Positions 55,074-63,911 of a stretch of DNA of 64,000 bases are shown in pieces. The notes beneath the pieces are model-generated. The model saw only the letters and a program-made list of their open reading frames with translations. It ran no database searches and was not told the origin of the DNA. Made by a program: the position numbers and the translations under genes. This DNA comes from Ruminiclostridium sufflavum DSM 19573 (lineage in GTDB: Bacteria; Bacillota; Clostridia; Acetivibrionales; DSM-1351), in assembly GCF_003208175.1 (NCBI RefSeq), contig NZ_QKMR01000006.1:144696-208695 (forward strand), given 5' to 3'. Positions within the stretch are counted from its first letter, which is position 1. Every line of letters begins with the position of its first letter.

Positions 55074-55168
55074 TGAAAGCAGCATAATACAATTTGTTTT
55101 ATCAAGTATAAGTGCAAATTTTATTATATCACATATAAATATTTCTATATTTTATCCGACAGGTTCAT

Positions 55169-55319
55169 AAAGTCAATTACAGTTCAAGCCCTCGCGATGA
55201 TGTTTATATCAGGGATGATATATCGTCTTTTCAGCCGGATTAAGCTTTTGAGCTGATTTTGAACGCAGTTTGGGCTTCAGCCTCAAAACCAAGCTATGGC
55301 CGATAATAATTGATCTTTA
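55169..55319. repeat. Dispersed repeat, copy 10 (long)
   Basis: AAAGTCAATTACAGTTCAAGCCCTCGCGATG, ATATCGTCTTTTCAGCCGGATTAAGC, GCAGTTTGGGCTTCAGCCTCAAAACC, GGCCGATAATAATTGATCTTT. It adjoins the 22-bp hairpin at 55324. Confidence 0.75.
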
Positions 55320-55323
55320 TAGG

Positions 55324-55370
55324 AAACACTACAGTTTTACGATAATGCTTATCGTAAAACTGTAGTGTTT
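55324..55370. terminator. Perfect 22-bp hairpin
   Basis: AAACACTACAGTTTTACGATAA and its exact complement around a 3-nt TGC loop, followed by TTAG. Unusually long for a terminator; it sits 250 bp after DUF4956 and beside repeat copy 10. Confidence 0.55.
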
Positions 55371-55712
55371 TTAGAATATGGGATATGTTTAAAAGCGCAG
55401 CAAAAGTATTGGCAAAGCATCTGAGGGGGAACCTCTGCCTTGCACAGGCATACACTGCAGCAGCAGACAGGAATCTTTGAAAAAGGTCATAAAAGAAGTA
55501 AATATGTAGGAGCTTAAAGAAAAATACAACTTATTGTAATAAGTTACGCCTTTATTACCGATAAAGAATATAACGGAGGAAGGGTTTTTAATTATCAGGG
55601 GTTATTAAAGACCGGTGATTTAAGTAGTTTTCATATTTTCAATTCGTATCTGTAATAACATATATATCATATAATGGTTTTCCATTATTGCATACCGGGG
55701 GGAGGAACACTA

Positions 55713-56315
55713 ATGAGATGGGAAGGATTAATTGATAATAACACAGCAATACCGGATATTGAGAGGTACAAAGAAAAGCTAGGTCAAATAAGTATTGAAA
55801 ATATCAGAATCTACGATGCATATAATAAAAAACTGGAAGCATATAAGGCAAATATGTTTAAGGATTTTAAAAGGTGTCTTTCAAATGGTTTTGTGATAGA
55901 AAAGAGAGGGGAAAAAAATATTTCCGCTAAGAGTCCTCAAATTACCTTGACATTATGGGAGGAAAAAGGAAAGGATAACAGCCTGGTGCTTAATTTCAGA
56001 AAAGCTGACGGTAAATCCTGGCGGTTTGTTTTATATATAGAGCCTATTGAAAAAAAATTTGAAAGGCTTACAGAGGATTTAGGATGGTATGTTGATCAGG
56101 AAGGGAAATTGGAAACCTTTAAAGATGAGATAAAAAATCTTGTTTTTTACAAAAGTGAGTTTTCAAGGGCGGAAAAGCTCATTAAGATAAAGAGGAGCAT
56201 TTATAGAGAAATTGATGACTTGAATTTCAAAATCAGCTTGTGGCATAACAATAATTTGCTTGACAATTTTCTGGAATTTGAGGATTGCCTGTATAAGGCG
56301 GTTGAATTAAGCTGA
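55713..56315 (+). CDS. Uncharacterised cytosolic protein
   Basis: 200 residues from the ATG at 55713, preceded by GGGGGGAGG. Highly charged, no signal or membrane segment. Helices at the start (NTAIPDIERYKEKLGQISIENIRIYDAYNKKLEAYKANMF) and end, a beta-like middle (ITLTLWEEKGKDNSLVLNF). No family recognised. A terminator follows; it converges with agrB. Confidence 0.6.
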   Translation: MRWEGLIDNNTAIPDIERYKEKLGQISIENIRIYDAYNKKLEAYKANMFKDFKRCLSNGFVIEKRGEKNISAKSPQITLTLWEEKGKDNSLVLNFRKADGKSWRFVLYIEPIEKKFERLTEDLGWYVDQEGKLETFKDEIKNLVFYKSEFSRAEKLIKIKRSIYREIDDLNFKISLWHNNNLLDNFLEFEDCLYKAVELS

Positions 56316-56390
56316 AAACCACTGTATGTGGCTACAAAGGATGCAAGAATACAAGAACGGAAAAAATAAAATATGCTGACAAAAAGCTAT

Positions 56391-56418
56391 ACCTGCCTTG
56401 AAAGCAGGTGTTTTTTTT
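56391..56418 (+). terminator. Terminator between the 55713 gene and agrB
   Basis: ACCTGC / GCAGGT stem with a 7-nt loop and eight T residues. Confidence 0.75.
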
Positions 56419-56495
56419 GCAGATTCAAGCAAGGCTTATTGATAGCGGTCTCGAAGGTTATAAGCATAAATAATAGTATTTAATAAATTTGCGTT

Positions 56496-57107
56496 TTATT
56501 GTAAAGAATTGATTAGCTCAAAAAATCTATAGCCTATTGGGATAACAGTAAAAATCTCTATTGCAATTCCAGTAATTATTGCTGCGGACAAAGTGGGCTG
56601 ACCTAACAGCAACAGAAGAATTGACAGCATAAACAGAAGAATTAAGTCTCTGATTGCTTTTTTTCTGAATACTACTGCCTCCTTTTCGTCTATAGGTCTG
56701 TTTACGCAGTCTTTAGGAGAATATTTAGCTACGAGGAACAGGCATATTAAAAAAATAATTACACTTATAATTACCGACAGGACAGTGCTTATTTCAAAAT
56801 TAAGCATACTTATTACTGTCCCCGGTATGACAAAGGAGAATACCGATGCGAATATACATTTCAACTCGGTACTCATATGGAAACCGCCTGCATATCTTCT
56901 GAGCAGTGCAAATGCCAATGTAAGTGTCAATACGGGTAAAAGAGCTTTCAATATCGCAGCTATACATATAATAACCGTTAACTTGACTAAGTCTCCATAA
57001 ATGGCTTGAAATCCGAAATAGAGTATACGTCTGTTTATATGGCTGCTGTTGTTATTCCTTTGTATGCAGCTTGCACTTATATATGCCAATCTATGAAGTA
57101 TTTTCAT
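56496..57107 (-). CDS. agrB: AgrB-type peptide-processing membrane protease
   Basis: 203 residues, several membrane helices. The AgrB catalytic residues are visible: His in RRYAGGFHMSTELKC (about 77) and Cys in YSPKDCVNRP (about 133). AgrB removes the C-terminal tail of AgrD and forms the thiolactone. It is divergent from the membrane gene at 57402 and about 1.2 kb from agrD, instead of the usual agrBD pair. Confidence 0.88.
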   Translation of the reverse strand: MKILHRLAYISASCIQRNNNSSHINRRILYFGFQAIYGDLVKLTVIICIAAILKALLPVLTLTLAFALLRRYAGGFHMSTELKCIFASVFSFVIPGTVISMLNFEISTVLSVIISVIIFLICLFLVAKYSPKDCVNRPIDEKEAVVFRKKAIRDLILLFMLSILLLLLGQPTLSAAIITGIAIEIFTVIPIGYRFFELINSLQ

Positions 57108-57225
57108 TCTGTCTCCTTTGTAAAATAAATGTAAAATAAAAAAGAACTATTTACAAACCTTATCAGTAAATGTAAAATGATTTAAAAGAATATTACCATA
57201 AATAAAAAAATATGTAAATACGTGT

Positions 57226-57378
57226 CGATTACTAACTGAAATTAATTATGGTTCGAAGCCTTTGCGTATATAGCCGGTTATACCTTTAAGCCCGGCGTTT
57301 TATGCAGATTAAGTTTAAGCCCGGGCTATCGCCTGACAGCATAGGAACGATGCAGTCAAGCAGTTGATAGTTTACTTT
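57226..57378. repeat. Dispersed repeat, copy 11 (diverged)
   Basis: Diverged copy: TGAAATTAATTATGGTTCGAAGCCTTTGCG at one end, AAGCCCGGGCTATCGCCTG and AGTTGATAGTTTACTTTA at the other. Located between agrB and the receptor-like gene. Confidence 0.5.
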
Positions 57379-57401
57379 ATATACAGGAGAATTAAAATAA
57401 A

Positions 57402-58232
57402 ATGTACATGATAACTAATTATTTTACAAATTTATTACTGAATTCCATATTAGAAGAAAGCTATGTTGTAATAGCAACTCTCATATTACTGGGAATGGCA
57501 ATGCATATTTCATTTAATATAAAAATGCTTGCTTCAATACTAATTCCGGCAGTAATTTCAAACTTTTTAAGGTATTTTTTGAGTCTTGATATGACTTTGA
57601 TATTTATAATATTCGTTCTTGTAATGGTATTAACAATATGTATAATTTATAATCAAAAGTCCTTAAAGAAAGTATTTATAGTATTTACCTGTGTGTCAGC
57701 AGCATGCATGACAAATGCGATGCTGGAAATTGCCAACTATAAAATAATTATGCTCTGCACTAATATAACAGAAGAGACCTTGAAAGAAAACATAGTAAAT
57801 GCTTTTTTCAGTTCACTTCCCATAAGGCTTATTGAAATAAGTATTATTATCATATATATCAAGAAACACAAATACATTGACAAAAAGCTCAGCACCAGCA
57901 TATGGCATTCAATTTTAAAAGACAAGGAGCAGAGTATGTTCGCTGTAATAGCATCTTTCTTTAATATTTTATGGATTGTAGCTTCTGTTAAGGTATTTGT
58001 ACTGGATAAATTCCTGATTAACGGTTCCTTTAATATAAAAACCTCCTTGCTTATATTGATGGGTGACATCATTGTTCCGATTATGATTTATATTTGTTTT
58101 TTCTTTTCCGTTTATAACATAATGGCAAAGGAAGCATATATTGAGAGGTTAAACAGAGATTTAGATATAGCAAGAAAAAATATGTCAAAAAATGATAGCC
58201 ACAGGCACAATAAAAAAGGCAGTTACTATTAA
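57402..58232 (+). CDS. AgrC-like sensor membrane domain without kinase
   Basis: 276 residues. Six to seven membrane helices in residues 1-235, then a short cytosolic tail (AKEAYIERLNRDLDIARKNMSKNDSHRHNKKGSYY). The layout equals the N-terminal sensor part of AgrC kinases, but the DHp and HATPase domains are absent. Position, just before agrD, supports a receptor role. It could instead be a decoy or an unrelated membrane protein. No clear kinase remnant follows. Confidence 0.55.
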   Translation: MYMITNYFTNLLLNSILEESYVVIATLILLGMAMHISFNIKMLASILIPAVISNFLRYFLSLDMTLIFIIFVLVMVLTICIIYNQKSLKKVFIVFTCVSAACMTNAMLEIANYKIIMLCTNITEETLKENIVNAFFSSLPIRLIEISIIIIYIKKHKYIDKKLSTSIWHSILKDKEQSMFAVIASFFNILWIVASVKVFVLDKFLINGSFNIKTSLLILMGDIIVPIMIYICFFFSVYNIMAKEAYIERLNRDLDIARKNMSKNDSHRHNKKGSYY

Positions 58233-58269
58233 ATTATATAAACTAACAAAAAACAAAGGGGGTAGTACC

Positions 58270-58410
58270 ATGATTAAAAGGCTGTTAACAAATGCAATAG
58301 AAAAGGGTATAGAGGAGATTTCCATACAGAGGGCAGGTAAGTGCATGCTGTTTATTTATCAACCTAAGGTGCCTAAGGTACTAAGAGATAAAAAGGCATT
58401 TAAAAAATAA
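58270..58410 (+). CDS. agrD: AgrD-type cyclic lactone autoinducer peptide precursor
   Basis: 46 residues with AAAGGGGG ribosome site. Amphipathic leader MIKRLLTNAIEKGIEEISIQ, then RAGKCMLFIYQPKVPKVL. Cys25 to Ile29 (CMLFI) should form the five-residue thiolactone, cut before YQPK, closely like Listeria CFMFV-YEPK. The tail YQPKxPKxL is the AgrD recognition motif. A terminator follows. Confidence 0.88.
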   Translation: MIKRLLTNAIEKGIEEISIQRAGKCMLFIYQPKVPKVLRDKKAFKK

Positions 58411-58424
58411 TAAATTTCAAAAAG

Positions 58425-58456
58425 GAAGATTTCATAAATGGGAGTCTTCTTTTTTA
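58425..58456 (+). terminator. Terminator after agrD
   Basis: GAAGA / TCTTC with inner CAT/ATG pairing and a T-run; modest strength. Confidence 0.5.
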
Positions 58457-58589
58457 GCTGAAAGCTAAAGAGCAGTTAGTATAGGCTAAGTATTTCAAAT
58501 TGTATAATAGTACTGAAAAAAATTATTACAAGCTATAAATATTGTATACATAATATGTTACAATAATATTTTGAAGGGTATAAAATACT

Positions 58590-58721
58590 AAAGTCAATTA
58601 CGAGTTAGCCTTTGAAAGTTAAAATATCGGGACTATATTCTGTTGCTTTTAGGCGAATTATACTTTTAAGCCCGGTGCTTCACACAGTTTAGCAGGCTTA
58701 GCCGGCAGTAATTGATTTAAA
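58590..58721. repeat. Dispersed repeat, copy 12
   Basis: AAAGTCAATTACGAGTTAGCCTTTG at the left, GTTGCTTTTAGGCG...TTTTAAGCCC in the middle, GCCGGCAGTAATTGATTT at the right; inner blocks diverged. Confidence 0.65.
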
Positions 58722-58746
58722 GATATTAATACAGGAGGATACGAAG

Positions 58747-60783
58747 ATGAAATTAAAGAAAATAAAGTACAAACTACTGCTGATTTTTATGCCTATCTTT
58801 TTGCTGTCTTTTACAGCACTTTCAACAATCAGCTATTATTTGTCAAGCACAGCCCTGTCCAAGAGTGTAGAGGAGACCGGTATGGCTGTTGGAAGAGAGT
58901 ATGCCCTTAAAGTGTCTGATTACATAGAACAGGCAATAATGCAGCAGGAAGCCTTTGCGGCAGAAATAGCATATCTGGGAGTCAAGGAGGACCGGCAGCA
59001 GCTTATAAAGGCGCTGGAATGGAGCAAATCCAGAAGCAAGGTGTTGGAGAGCGCTGTTTTTATTGAGCCCTCCGGCTCGGCAATAAGGTCGGATGGCACC
59101 GAAGTTGAACTGGGAGACAGAGAGTATTTTAAAAAGGTCATGGAAACAAAGAGTCCGGTGGTTTCTGAGCTTATGACTTCAAGGACTACAGGCAAAACAG
59201 CCTTTAATGTTGCGGTTCCTGTAATGGAGGGTGAGCAGTTGCTGGGTGTCCTTACAGGCTCCTTTGCAATGGAGAAGCTTGGAGGCCTTATAGCTGATTT
59301 GAAGTTTCTTGAATCGGGCTACGGACTTATTGCGGATAATTCAGGTATTGTAATAGCATTTCCAAAATCGGAGGAAACAGTAGGAATATTGGATTTGACT
59401 AAAGAGGATATTGACGCTTCCTTGAAGACGAAGGATCAAAAGCTGGACAGCAAGCTTATGGAGCTGTATGCAAAAAGTCTTAAAGAGAATGTGCAGGTTG
59501 TTGGAAAGTACAATTCCATCAAGGGGGTCGAGGTAATAGGAACCTTTACTCCCATTACATTGGCGGGTGGACATCAGTGGAATATTTTAATTGCCGCTCC
59601 CGAGGCAGAGGAGTATGCTCCTATAAATACTCTTGCCAATTCCATGCTGTTTATTTCATTAGTATGTATTTTGATATCTGTAATTGTTACACTTGTTTTC
59701 AGCAGCAGAATGGGCAAGGTTTTCATCAGGCTGAAGGATGAGTGTCTTGTTATGGCAGAGGGTGATTTCAGTAATACTGATGAAGTGATTACAGCAAGGG
59801 ATGAACTGGGGCAGGCTTCGGCAGGCTTGTCAAAAATGAGGACAGGTATCAGAGCGTTAATTGCAAAGGCAATAGACGGAATTGAGCAGGTCGCTTCCTC
59901 CAGCCAGCAGCTGACGGCGGTGTCAGAACAATCTGCCAGCTCTGTTAATCAGGTGGCTGATTCTATCGGAGAAATAGCTAATGACGCAGAATTACAGGCA
60001 AGGTCTATTAAGTATTTGGGCGATGAGTCGAAAAGAATGATGGAAGGGCTGGAGCAAATAGACAGCTCTGCCAATGCTGTTAAAAGCATATCATTGACAG
60101 CAAAGCAGAATGCGGACAACGGACTGGTTAAAGTTGAAGAAGCCATCACTCAGATGAAGAAGGTAGGACAAGGGTCGAGTGAAATGCAGGATACAGTTAC
60201 AAAGCTTCAGAGCGGCTTTGCGGAAATATTTCAGATTGTAGATTTCATGACTTCAATTGCCGAGCAGACCAATTTATTGGCATTAAATGCAGCGATAGAG
60301 GCAGCAAGAGCGGGAGAAAACGGGAAAGGCTTTTCAGTGGTAGCCGATGAGGTTCGGAAGCTGGCAGAGGAATCAAGGACAGCAGCAGACCGTATCAGGG
60401 TCTTGGTGAAGGACAATCAGGAAAATGTTAAAATGACAGTAGATGTTTCAAATGAAAATGCGGTAAGCATTGAATTGGGTATTTCAAATGTTCTTTCTAC
60501 CGGTGACAGCTTTAAAGACATTAATGTATCCATTGAAAACCTGTCCAGAGAAATAGGAGAGGTGTCTGCTTCAATTGACAATCTGACGCAGATTGGAAGA
60601 AGCTTCTATGAGCAGCTGAGTGAAATCGATAAAATGAGTGACAAGACAGCAGGTGAGGCACAGAATGTATCTGCTGCTACACAACAGCAATTAGCGGCGA
60701 TGCAGGAGGTTGCAAGCTCAAGTCAAAGTCTTGCTGAAATGGCAAGCGATTTGCAGCAGGTTATTTCTGCGTTTAAAATATAG
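58747..60783 (+). CDS. Methyl-accepting chemotaxis protein with Cache sensor
   Basis: 678 residues: membrane helix about 12-34, extracellular dCache-like sensor (about 40-290), second helix about 298-320, HAMP (about 322-375), then the signalling coiled coil whose tip has [38 protein letters not shown]. The sensor has a [15 protein letters not shown] and [14 protein letters not shown] region typical of Cache folds for amino acids or acids. Ligand unknown. Confidence 0.93.
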   Translation: MKLKKIKYKLLLIFMPIFLLSFTALSTISYYLSSTALSKSVEETGMAVGREYALKVSDYIEQAIMQQEAFAAEIAYLGVKEDRQQLIKALEWSKSRSKVLESAVFIEPSGSAIRSDGTEVELGDREYFKKVMETKSPVVSELMTSRTTGKTAFNVAVPVMEGEQLLGVLTGSFAMEKLGGLIADLKFLESGYGLIADNSGIVIAFPKSEETVGILDLTKEDIDASLKTKDQKLDSKLMELYAKSLKENVQVVGKYNSIKGVEVIGTFTPITLAGGHQWNILIAAPEAEEYAPINTLANSMLFISLVCILISVIVTLVFSSRMGKVFIRLKDECLVMAEGDFSNTDEVITARDELGQASAGLSKMRTGIRALIAKAIDGIEQVASSSQQLTAVSEQSASSVNQVADSIGEIANDAELQARSIKYLGDESKRMMEGLEQIDSSANAVKSISLTAKQNADNGLVKVEEAITQMKKVGQGSSEMQDTVTKLQSGFAEIFQIVDFMTSIAEQTNLLALNAAIEAARAGENGKGFSVVADEVRKLAEESRTAADRIRVLVKDNQENVKMTVDVSNENAVSIELGISNVLSTGDSFKDINVSIENLSREIGEVSASIDNLTQIGRSFYEQLSEIDKMSDKTAGEAQNVSAATQQQLAAMQEVASSSQSLAEMASDLQQVISAFKI

Positions 60784-60820
60784 CTTGAGCTTAAAAACAA
60801 TAGGGATAAGTTTCGCCGTC

Positions 60821-60845
60821 AGACCGCCAGAAATGGCGGTCTTTT
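60821..60845 (+). terminator. Terminator after the chemoreceptor
   Basis: AGACCGCCA / TGGCGGTCT stem with a GAAA loop and a T-run. Confidence 0.85.
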
Positions 60846-60933
60846 GTGCTTGTATAAATAGTTGCTGCCTGATATGGCTTATTCCATCATAAATCTTATT
60901 TTTCAAAATAGATATAATATAGGGCTGATTACC

Positions 60934-61030
60934 AAGGTCAATTACAGTGAAAGCCTTTATACACAGGGTAACTATGACTGTAAAAATGCGGCATATATAA
61001 TATTGATATGTGCCGCTTCAGGTAATTGAC
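60934..61030. repeat. Dispersed repeat, copy 13
   Basis: AAGGTCAATTACAGTGAAAGCCTTTATAC at the left, GGTAATTGAC at the right. The middle is unlike other copies and holds GCGGCATATATAATATTGATATGTGCCGC, a hairpin. Confidence 0.55.
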
Positions 61031-61075
61031 AGCGGAAGGGTTGCATAGCTCAAATAATATTTAGGGGCGTTGAAA

Positions 61076-61639
61076 ATGAAAAAACTTATTTTTGTAAGTG
61101 TTATCAATAAAAAAATGATTCCCAAAAAGATTGTTTTATTTTTTTTAATTATTTATGCTGTATTTTCTGTAGGATATACGGCCAAGTCGATAGTAGTTTT
61201 CAATTCTGAAAGGCACTTGCCTATATACAGCGTTGAGACTGACAAGGTGGCAATAACCTTTGACTGTGCATGGGGAGCCTCGGATATACCGCAAATACTG
61301 GATATATTGAAGAAGGAGAATGTTAAAGCAAGCTTTTTCATGGTGGGGCAGTGGGCGGAAAAATATCCCGAGGCTGTTAAGCTTATTGCAAAGGAAGGGC
61401 ATGATATAGCAAATCATGGTTATTCACATCTGAAAATGAGTACTGTCGGAAAAGAAAAATGCAAGAGCGAGATAGAGCTGTGCAACAAAAAGCTGGAGGA
61501 GATATCAGGTGTCAAGGTAAAGCTGTTCAGACCGCCGTACGGTGACTATAACAACATTGTTGTTGACACCTGCAATGAATTGGGCTGTTATCCTATCCAG
61601 TGGAATGTTGAATTGCTGGATACAAAAGTAAAAACCTAA
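61076..61639 (+). CDS. Polysaccharide deacetylase, C-terminally truncated (possible pseudogene)
   Basis: 187 residues, ATG at 61076 after AGGGG. N-terminal membrane helix, then a NodB domain of PdaB type: ITFDCAWGASDIPQILDIL, DIANHGYSHLKMSTVGKEKC (metal-binding Asp/His sites), FRPPYGDYNNIV and GCYPIQWNVELLD. Normal PdaB-like proteins continue about 60 residues with LDWK and ILLHN motifs; here the frame stops 10 residues after QWNV and a repeat copy begins 21 bp later. Catalytic ability doubtful. Confidence 0.7.
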   Translation: MKKLIFVSVINKKMIPKKIVLFFLIIYAVFSVGYTAKSIVVFNSERHLPIYSVETDKVAITFDCAWGASDIPQILDILKKENVKASFFMVGQWAEKYPEAVKLIAKEGHDIANHGYSHLKMSTVGKEKCKSEIELCNKKLEEISGVKVKLFRPPYGDYNNIVVDTCNELGCYPIQWNVELLDTKVKT

Positions 61640-61659
61640 AAGCATATTCAGTGTGACTG

Positions 61660-61720
61660 AAGTCAATAGCGGTTCAGCCTCAAACCAAGATTTCCGTGAG
61701 ATTACATCGTTTATTTATCC
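61660..61720. repeat. Dispersed repeat, copy 14 (partial)
   Basis: AAGTCAATAGCGGTTCAGCCTCAAACCAAG and TTACATCGTTTATTTA, a short mixture of left end and right inner block. Confidence 0.55.
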
Positions 61721-61730
61721 AAAATGAAAA

Positions 61731-61753
61731 CAGCCCGAAACGGCTGCTTTTTT
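61731..61753 (+). terminator. Terminator after the truncated deacetylase
   Basis: CAGCC / GGCTG stem, 6-nt loop, six T residues. Confidence 0.75.
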
Positions 61754-61848
61754 ATTTACTTAAAATGGAATTATAATAAATAATTTGGAAGGGTTTTATA
61801 TTTATTTATAGAATAATAAATTAATAACTGTATTGGGGGGAGAGCATA

Positions 61849-62397
61849 ATGGAATACAAAAACTACTATGAGCTTTTGGGTATAGATAAAACCGCTGATT
61901 TTCAGGAAATTAAAAATGCATATTACGAAAAAATTAAAATCTGGCATCCTGATAAAAATCCCAAGAACATTGAGAAAGCCGAAGAAATGTCTAAAGGCTT
62001 AAATGAGGCATATCATGTTTTGAGTGACAGCGAGAGAAGACGACAGTATGATACCATGCTTAAATTTACTGCGGGAAAGGATTTCGATGAAATAAATGAT
62101 AATAGCTTTCAGAAGGCCTTTAACAGGGTCGGCAGATTGTTTAAGGGCTTACAGGATAATGTTCATCTTATGTACAGAATGTTTAAGGACAGCATAAATG
62201 GGAGTTATAAGCTGGACTCTGTGACATTTGCAGTAATAGCAGTCGCTTTATTGTATTTTATATTGCCGGTTGATTTGGTAGCTGATTACATACCCGTTGC
62301 GGGATATATTGATGACGCAGCTATAATTTCAATGATATCGGGTACCATAACAAACGAACTGAATAAATATAGTGAGCAAAATAATATAAATAAATAG
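61849..62397 (+). CDS. DnaJ-domain protein fused to DUF1232
   Basis: 182 residues. J-domain (3-70) with intact HPD in YYELLGIDKTADFQEIKNAYYEKIKIWHPDKNP, a linker, then a DUF1232 membrane segment (LLYFILPVDLVADYIPVAGYIDDAAIISMI, about 123-152). DnaK co-chaperone tethered to the membrane, by inference. GGGGGGAGAG upstream; 22 bp before the metalloprotease gene, so probably one operon. Confidence 0.83.
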   Translation: MEYKNYYELLGIDKTADFQEIKNAYYEKIKIWHPDKNPKNIEKAEEMSKGLNEAYHVLSDSERRRQYDTMLKFTAGKDFDEINDNSFQKAFNRVGRLFKGLQDNVHLMYRMFKDSINGSYKLDSVTFAVIAVALLYFILPVDLVADYIPVAGYIDDAAIISMISGTITNELNKYSEQNNINK

Positions 62398-62419
62398 AAA
62401 GGGATTTGGAGTTATATAT

Positions 62420-63508
62420 ATGAAAATACCCAATAAGATAAAAGTTGCGTTTTTTGATTCCTTTCAAATAATAATTACATTAATCCTGCTTTATAGGGTT
62501 ACTTTTTTAATCTGTTATTTGTCCTTTATAAATACTGATTTTCTCAAGCTTTTTATATTGGCAGTTTATATTGATTCCTTCATAAATTATAATGCTGTAA
62601 TTATTAATAACATATTCTTTATAAAAAAATACATACGGAATCTTTCAAAGTCAGAATATAAGGTTCTTGAAGATACAGAATTTACAATAGAAATAAAAAA
62701 TGAGCTATATAAGTATCAACAGCATAAGATTGAAAATCTGGCAAAAACAAAGGAAATTGTATTTCTGCAAGCTTTAAACAGCGGTATAGGCAGGTACGTG
62801 TCTATGCCGGTTTCCAACTGGATTTCCTATATAATAATTCCTGAAAAGGCGGATTTGAAAAGTAAGAGGCAGCAGGTGCTTATTACTCATGAATTGGCAC
62901 ATTGTGTAGGCAATGATGTCCTGCATATATTTATTTTATTGATAAGGATAATCTGTGTAATTATGCCTGTTTTTTCGTTAGTATTTATCGGCATATGTTT
63001 TAAAACTGTTTTTTTAATAATACTTAGTGCTGTTCTGTTTGCCAGTCAAATCTGGTGCTCCATGTATGCGGAAATAATTGCAAATAACCTTGCAATTGAA
63101 ATACTTGAAGCAATAAGCACTCCCATTGATAAAAAGGAGGCTGCTGATATTATCAAGTTCCCAATGAAAATAAAGCTGGATCGGCTGAAAGACAAAAAGA
63201 CAGTCAGAGGCTTAATGCAGAAGACTCAAGTAAGCCTGATTATTGAATATTTGGACAAAGTAAACAAGGATACATATATTCATAGGATTTCTCCTTTAAA
63301 TAATTATATGATGACCTTGATCATAGTCTTAATTCTGATGCCGCTTATTAATATGAATAACCCAATCTTTATAAATTTTAATATAAGCTTTTCAAATGCA
63401 ATTGTTATGACATTCATTTTCATTATTGTATATTATATTGTTAAGTTTTTATTTTTAGCGGTTGAAAGGAGTTACAAATGGAAAATGAAAAAATCGATTG
63501 GAATGTAA
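62420..63508 (+). CDS. Membrane zinc metalloprotease, M48/M56-like
   Basis: 362 residues. Helices at about 12-34 and 42-66, then ITHELAHCVGNDVLHIF with the HExxH motif (HELAH, about 158), three helices after it and a possible Glu ligand in YAEIIANNLAIE. Probably a membrane-embedded M48/M56-type gluzincin. Lacks clear HtpX sequence. Overlaps the next gene by 31 bp. Confidence 0.6.
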   Translation: MKIPNKIKVAFFDSFQIIITLILLYRVTFLICYLSFINTDFLKLFILAVYIDSFINYNAVIINNIFFIKKYIRNLSKSEYKVLEDTEFTIEIKNELYKYQQHKIENLAKTKEIVFLQALNSGIGRYVSMPVSNWISYIIIPEKADLKSKRQQVLITHELAHCVGNDVLHIFILLIRIICVIMPVFSLVFIGICFKTVFLIILSAVLFASQIWCSMYAEIIANNLAIEILEAISTPIDKKEAADIIKFPMKIKLDRLKDKKTVRGLMQKTQVSLIIEYLDKVNKDTYIHRISPLNNYMMTLIIVLILMPLINMNNPIFINFNISFSNAIVMTFIFIIVYYIVKFLFLAVERSYKWKMKKSIGM

Positions 63509-63876
63509 TCAGATTAGTTGCCGGTGAATTTTGGGAGAATGAATTGAGTTATATTAATGATGACCAGATATCAGCCATACAAAGCTCAATTGAAAACAAG
63601 ACCCCTGTTGAGAACAACTTAATTACATATGATGATGGGTTCGGTTTTGATCTTATGCCCTTAATCGAATGTGTAAAAACAATATTTGAAGTGATTTTGG
63701 TAGTTTTGAATCTGGTTCTTCTCTATAAAGGCACAAAAAGTGATGATAATTTATTATTGGAGGTAAGAAAAGCAGCAGATAAATCAGATAATTTAAATTT
63801 GAAGATTAATGAAACAGATATCGAAACAATGAAAAAGATAATAAAAATGATTAAAGGCTACTATGGTATAAGATAA
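63478..63876 (+). CDS. Uncharacterised small membrane protein
   Basis: 132 residues with GAAAGGAG upstream. Acidic N-terminal half, one membrane helix (about 62-82, FEVILVVLNLVLLYKG), a charged C-terminal tail. No family recognised. Coupled to the protease gene, so possibly its accessory or substrate. Confidence 0.6.
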   Translation: MENEKIDWNVIRLVAGEFWENELSYINDDQISAIQSSIENKTPVENNLITYDDGFGFDLMPLIECVKTIFEVILVVLNLVLLYKGTKSDDNLLLEVRKAADKSDNLNLKINETDIETMKKIIKMIKGYYGIR

Positions 63877-63911
63877 ATAAATTAAAAATATTGTATCATT
63901 AAAAGTAAGTC

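Larger units (their letters stand above)
55074..55712. other. Intergenic region with repeat, perfect hairpin and possible gene remnant
   Basis: Holds repeat copy 10 (55169-55319), a perfect 22-bp hairpin (55324-55370), and after it an AT-mixed stretch 55387-55520. The latter has a 31-codon frame from 55386 (MFKSAAKVLAKHLRGN...), without ribosome site, that looks like a decayed gene. Confidence 0.45.
58411..58746. other. Intergenic region before the chemoreceptor
   Basis: Holds the agrD terminator, repeat copy 12 (58590-58721) and the GGAGG ribosome site of the chemoreceptor. No gene seen. Confidence 0.6.

Noticed and set aside
4674..61720. CRISPR array
   Set aside because: The repeated blocks are dispersed over 57 kb, unequal in length and lie singly between genes; no regular spacers and no cas genes.
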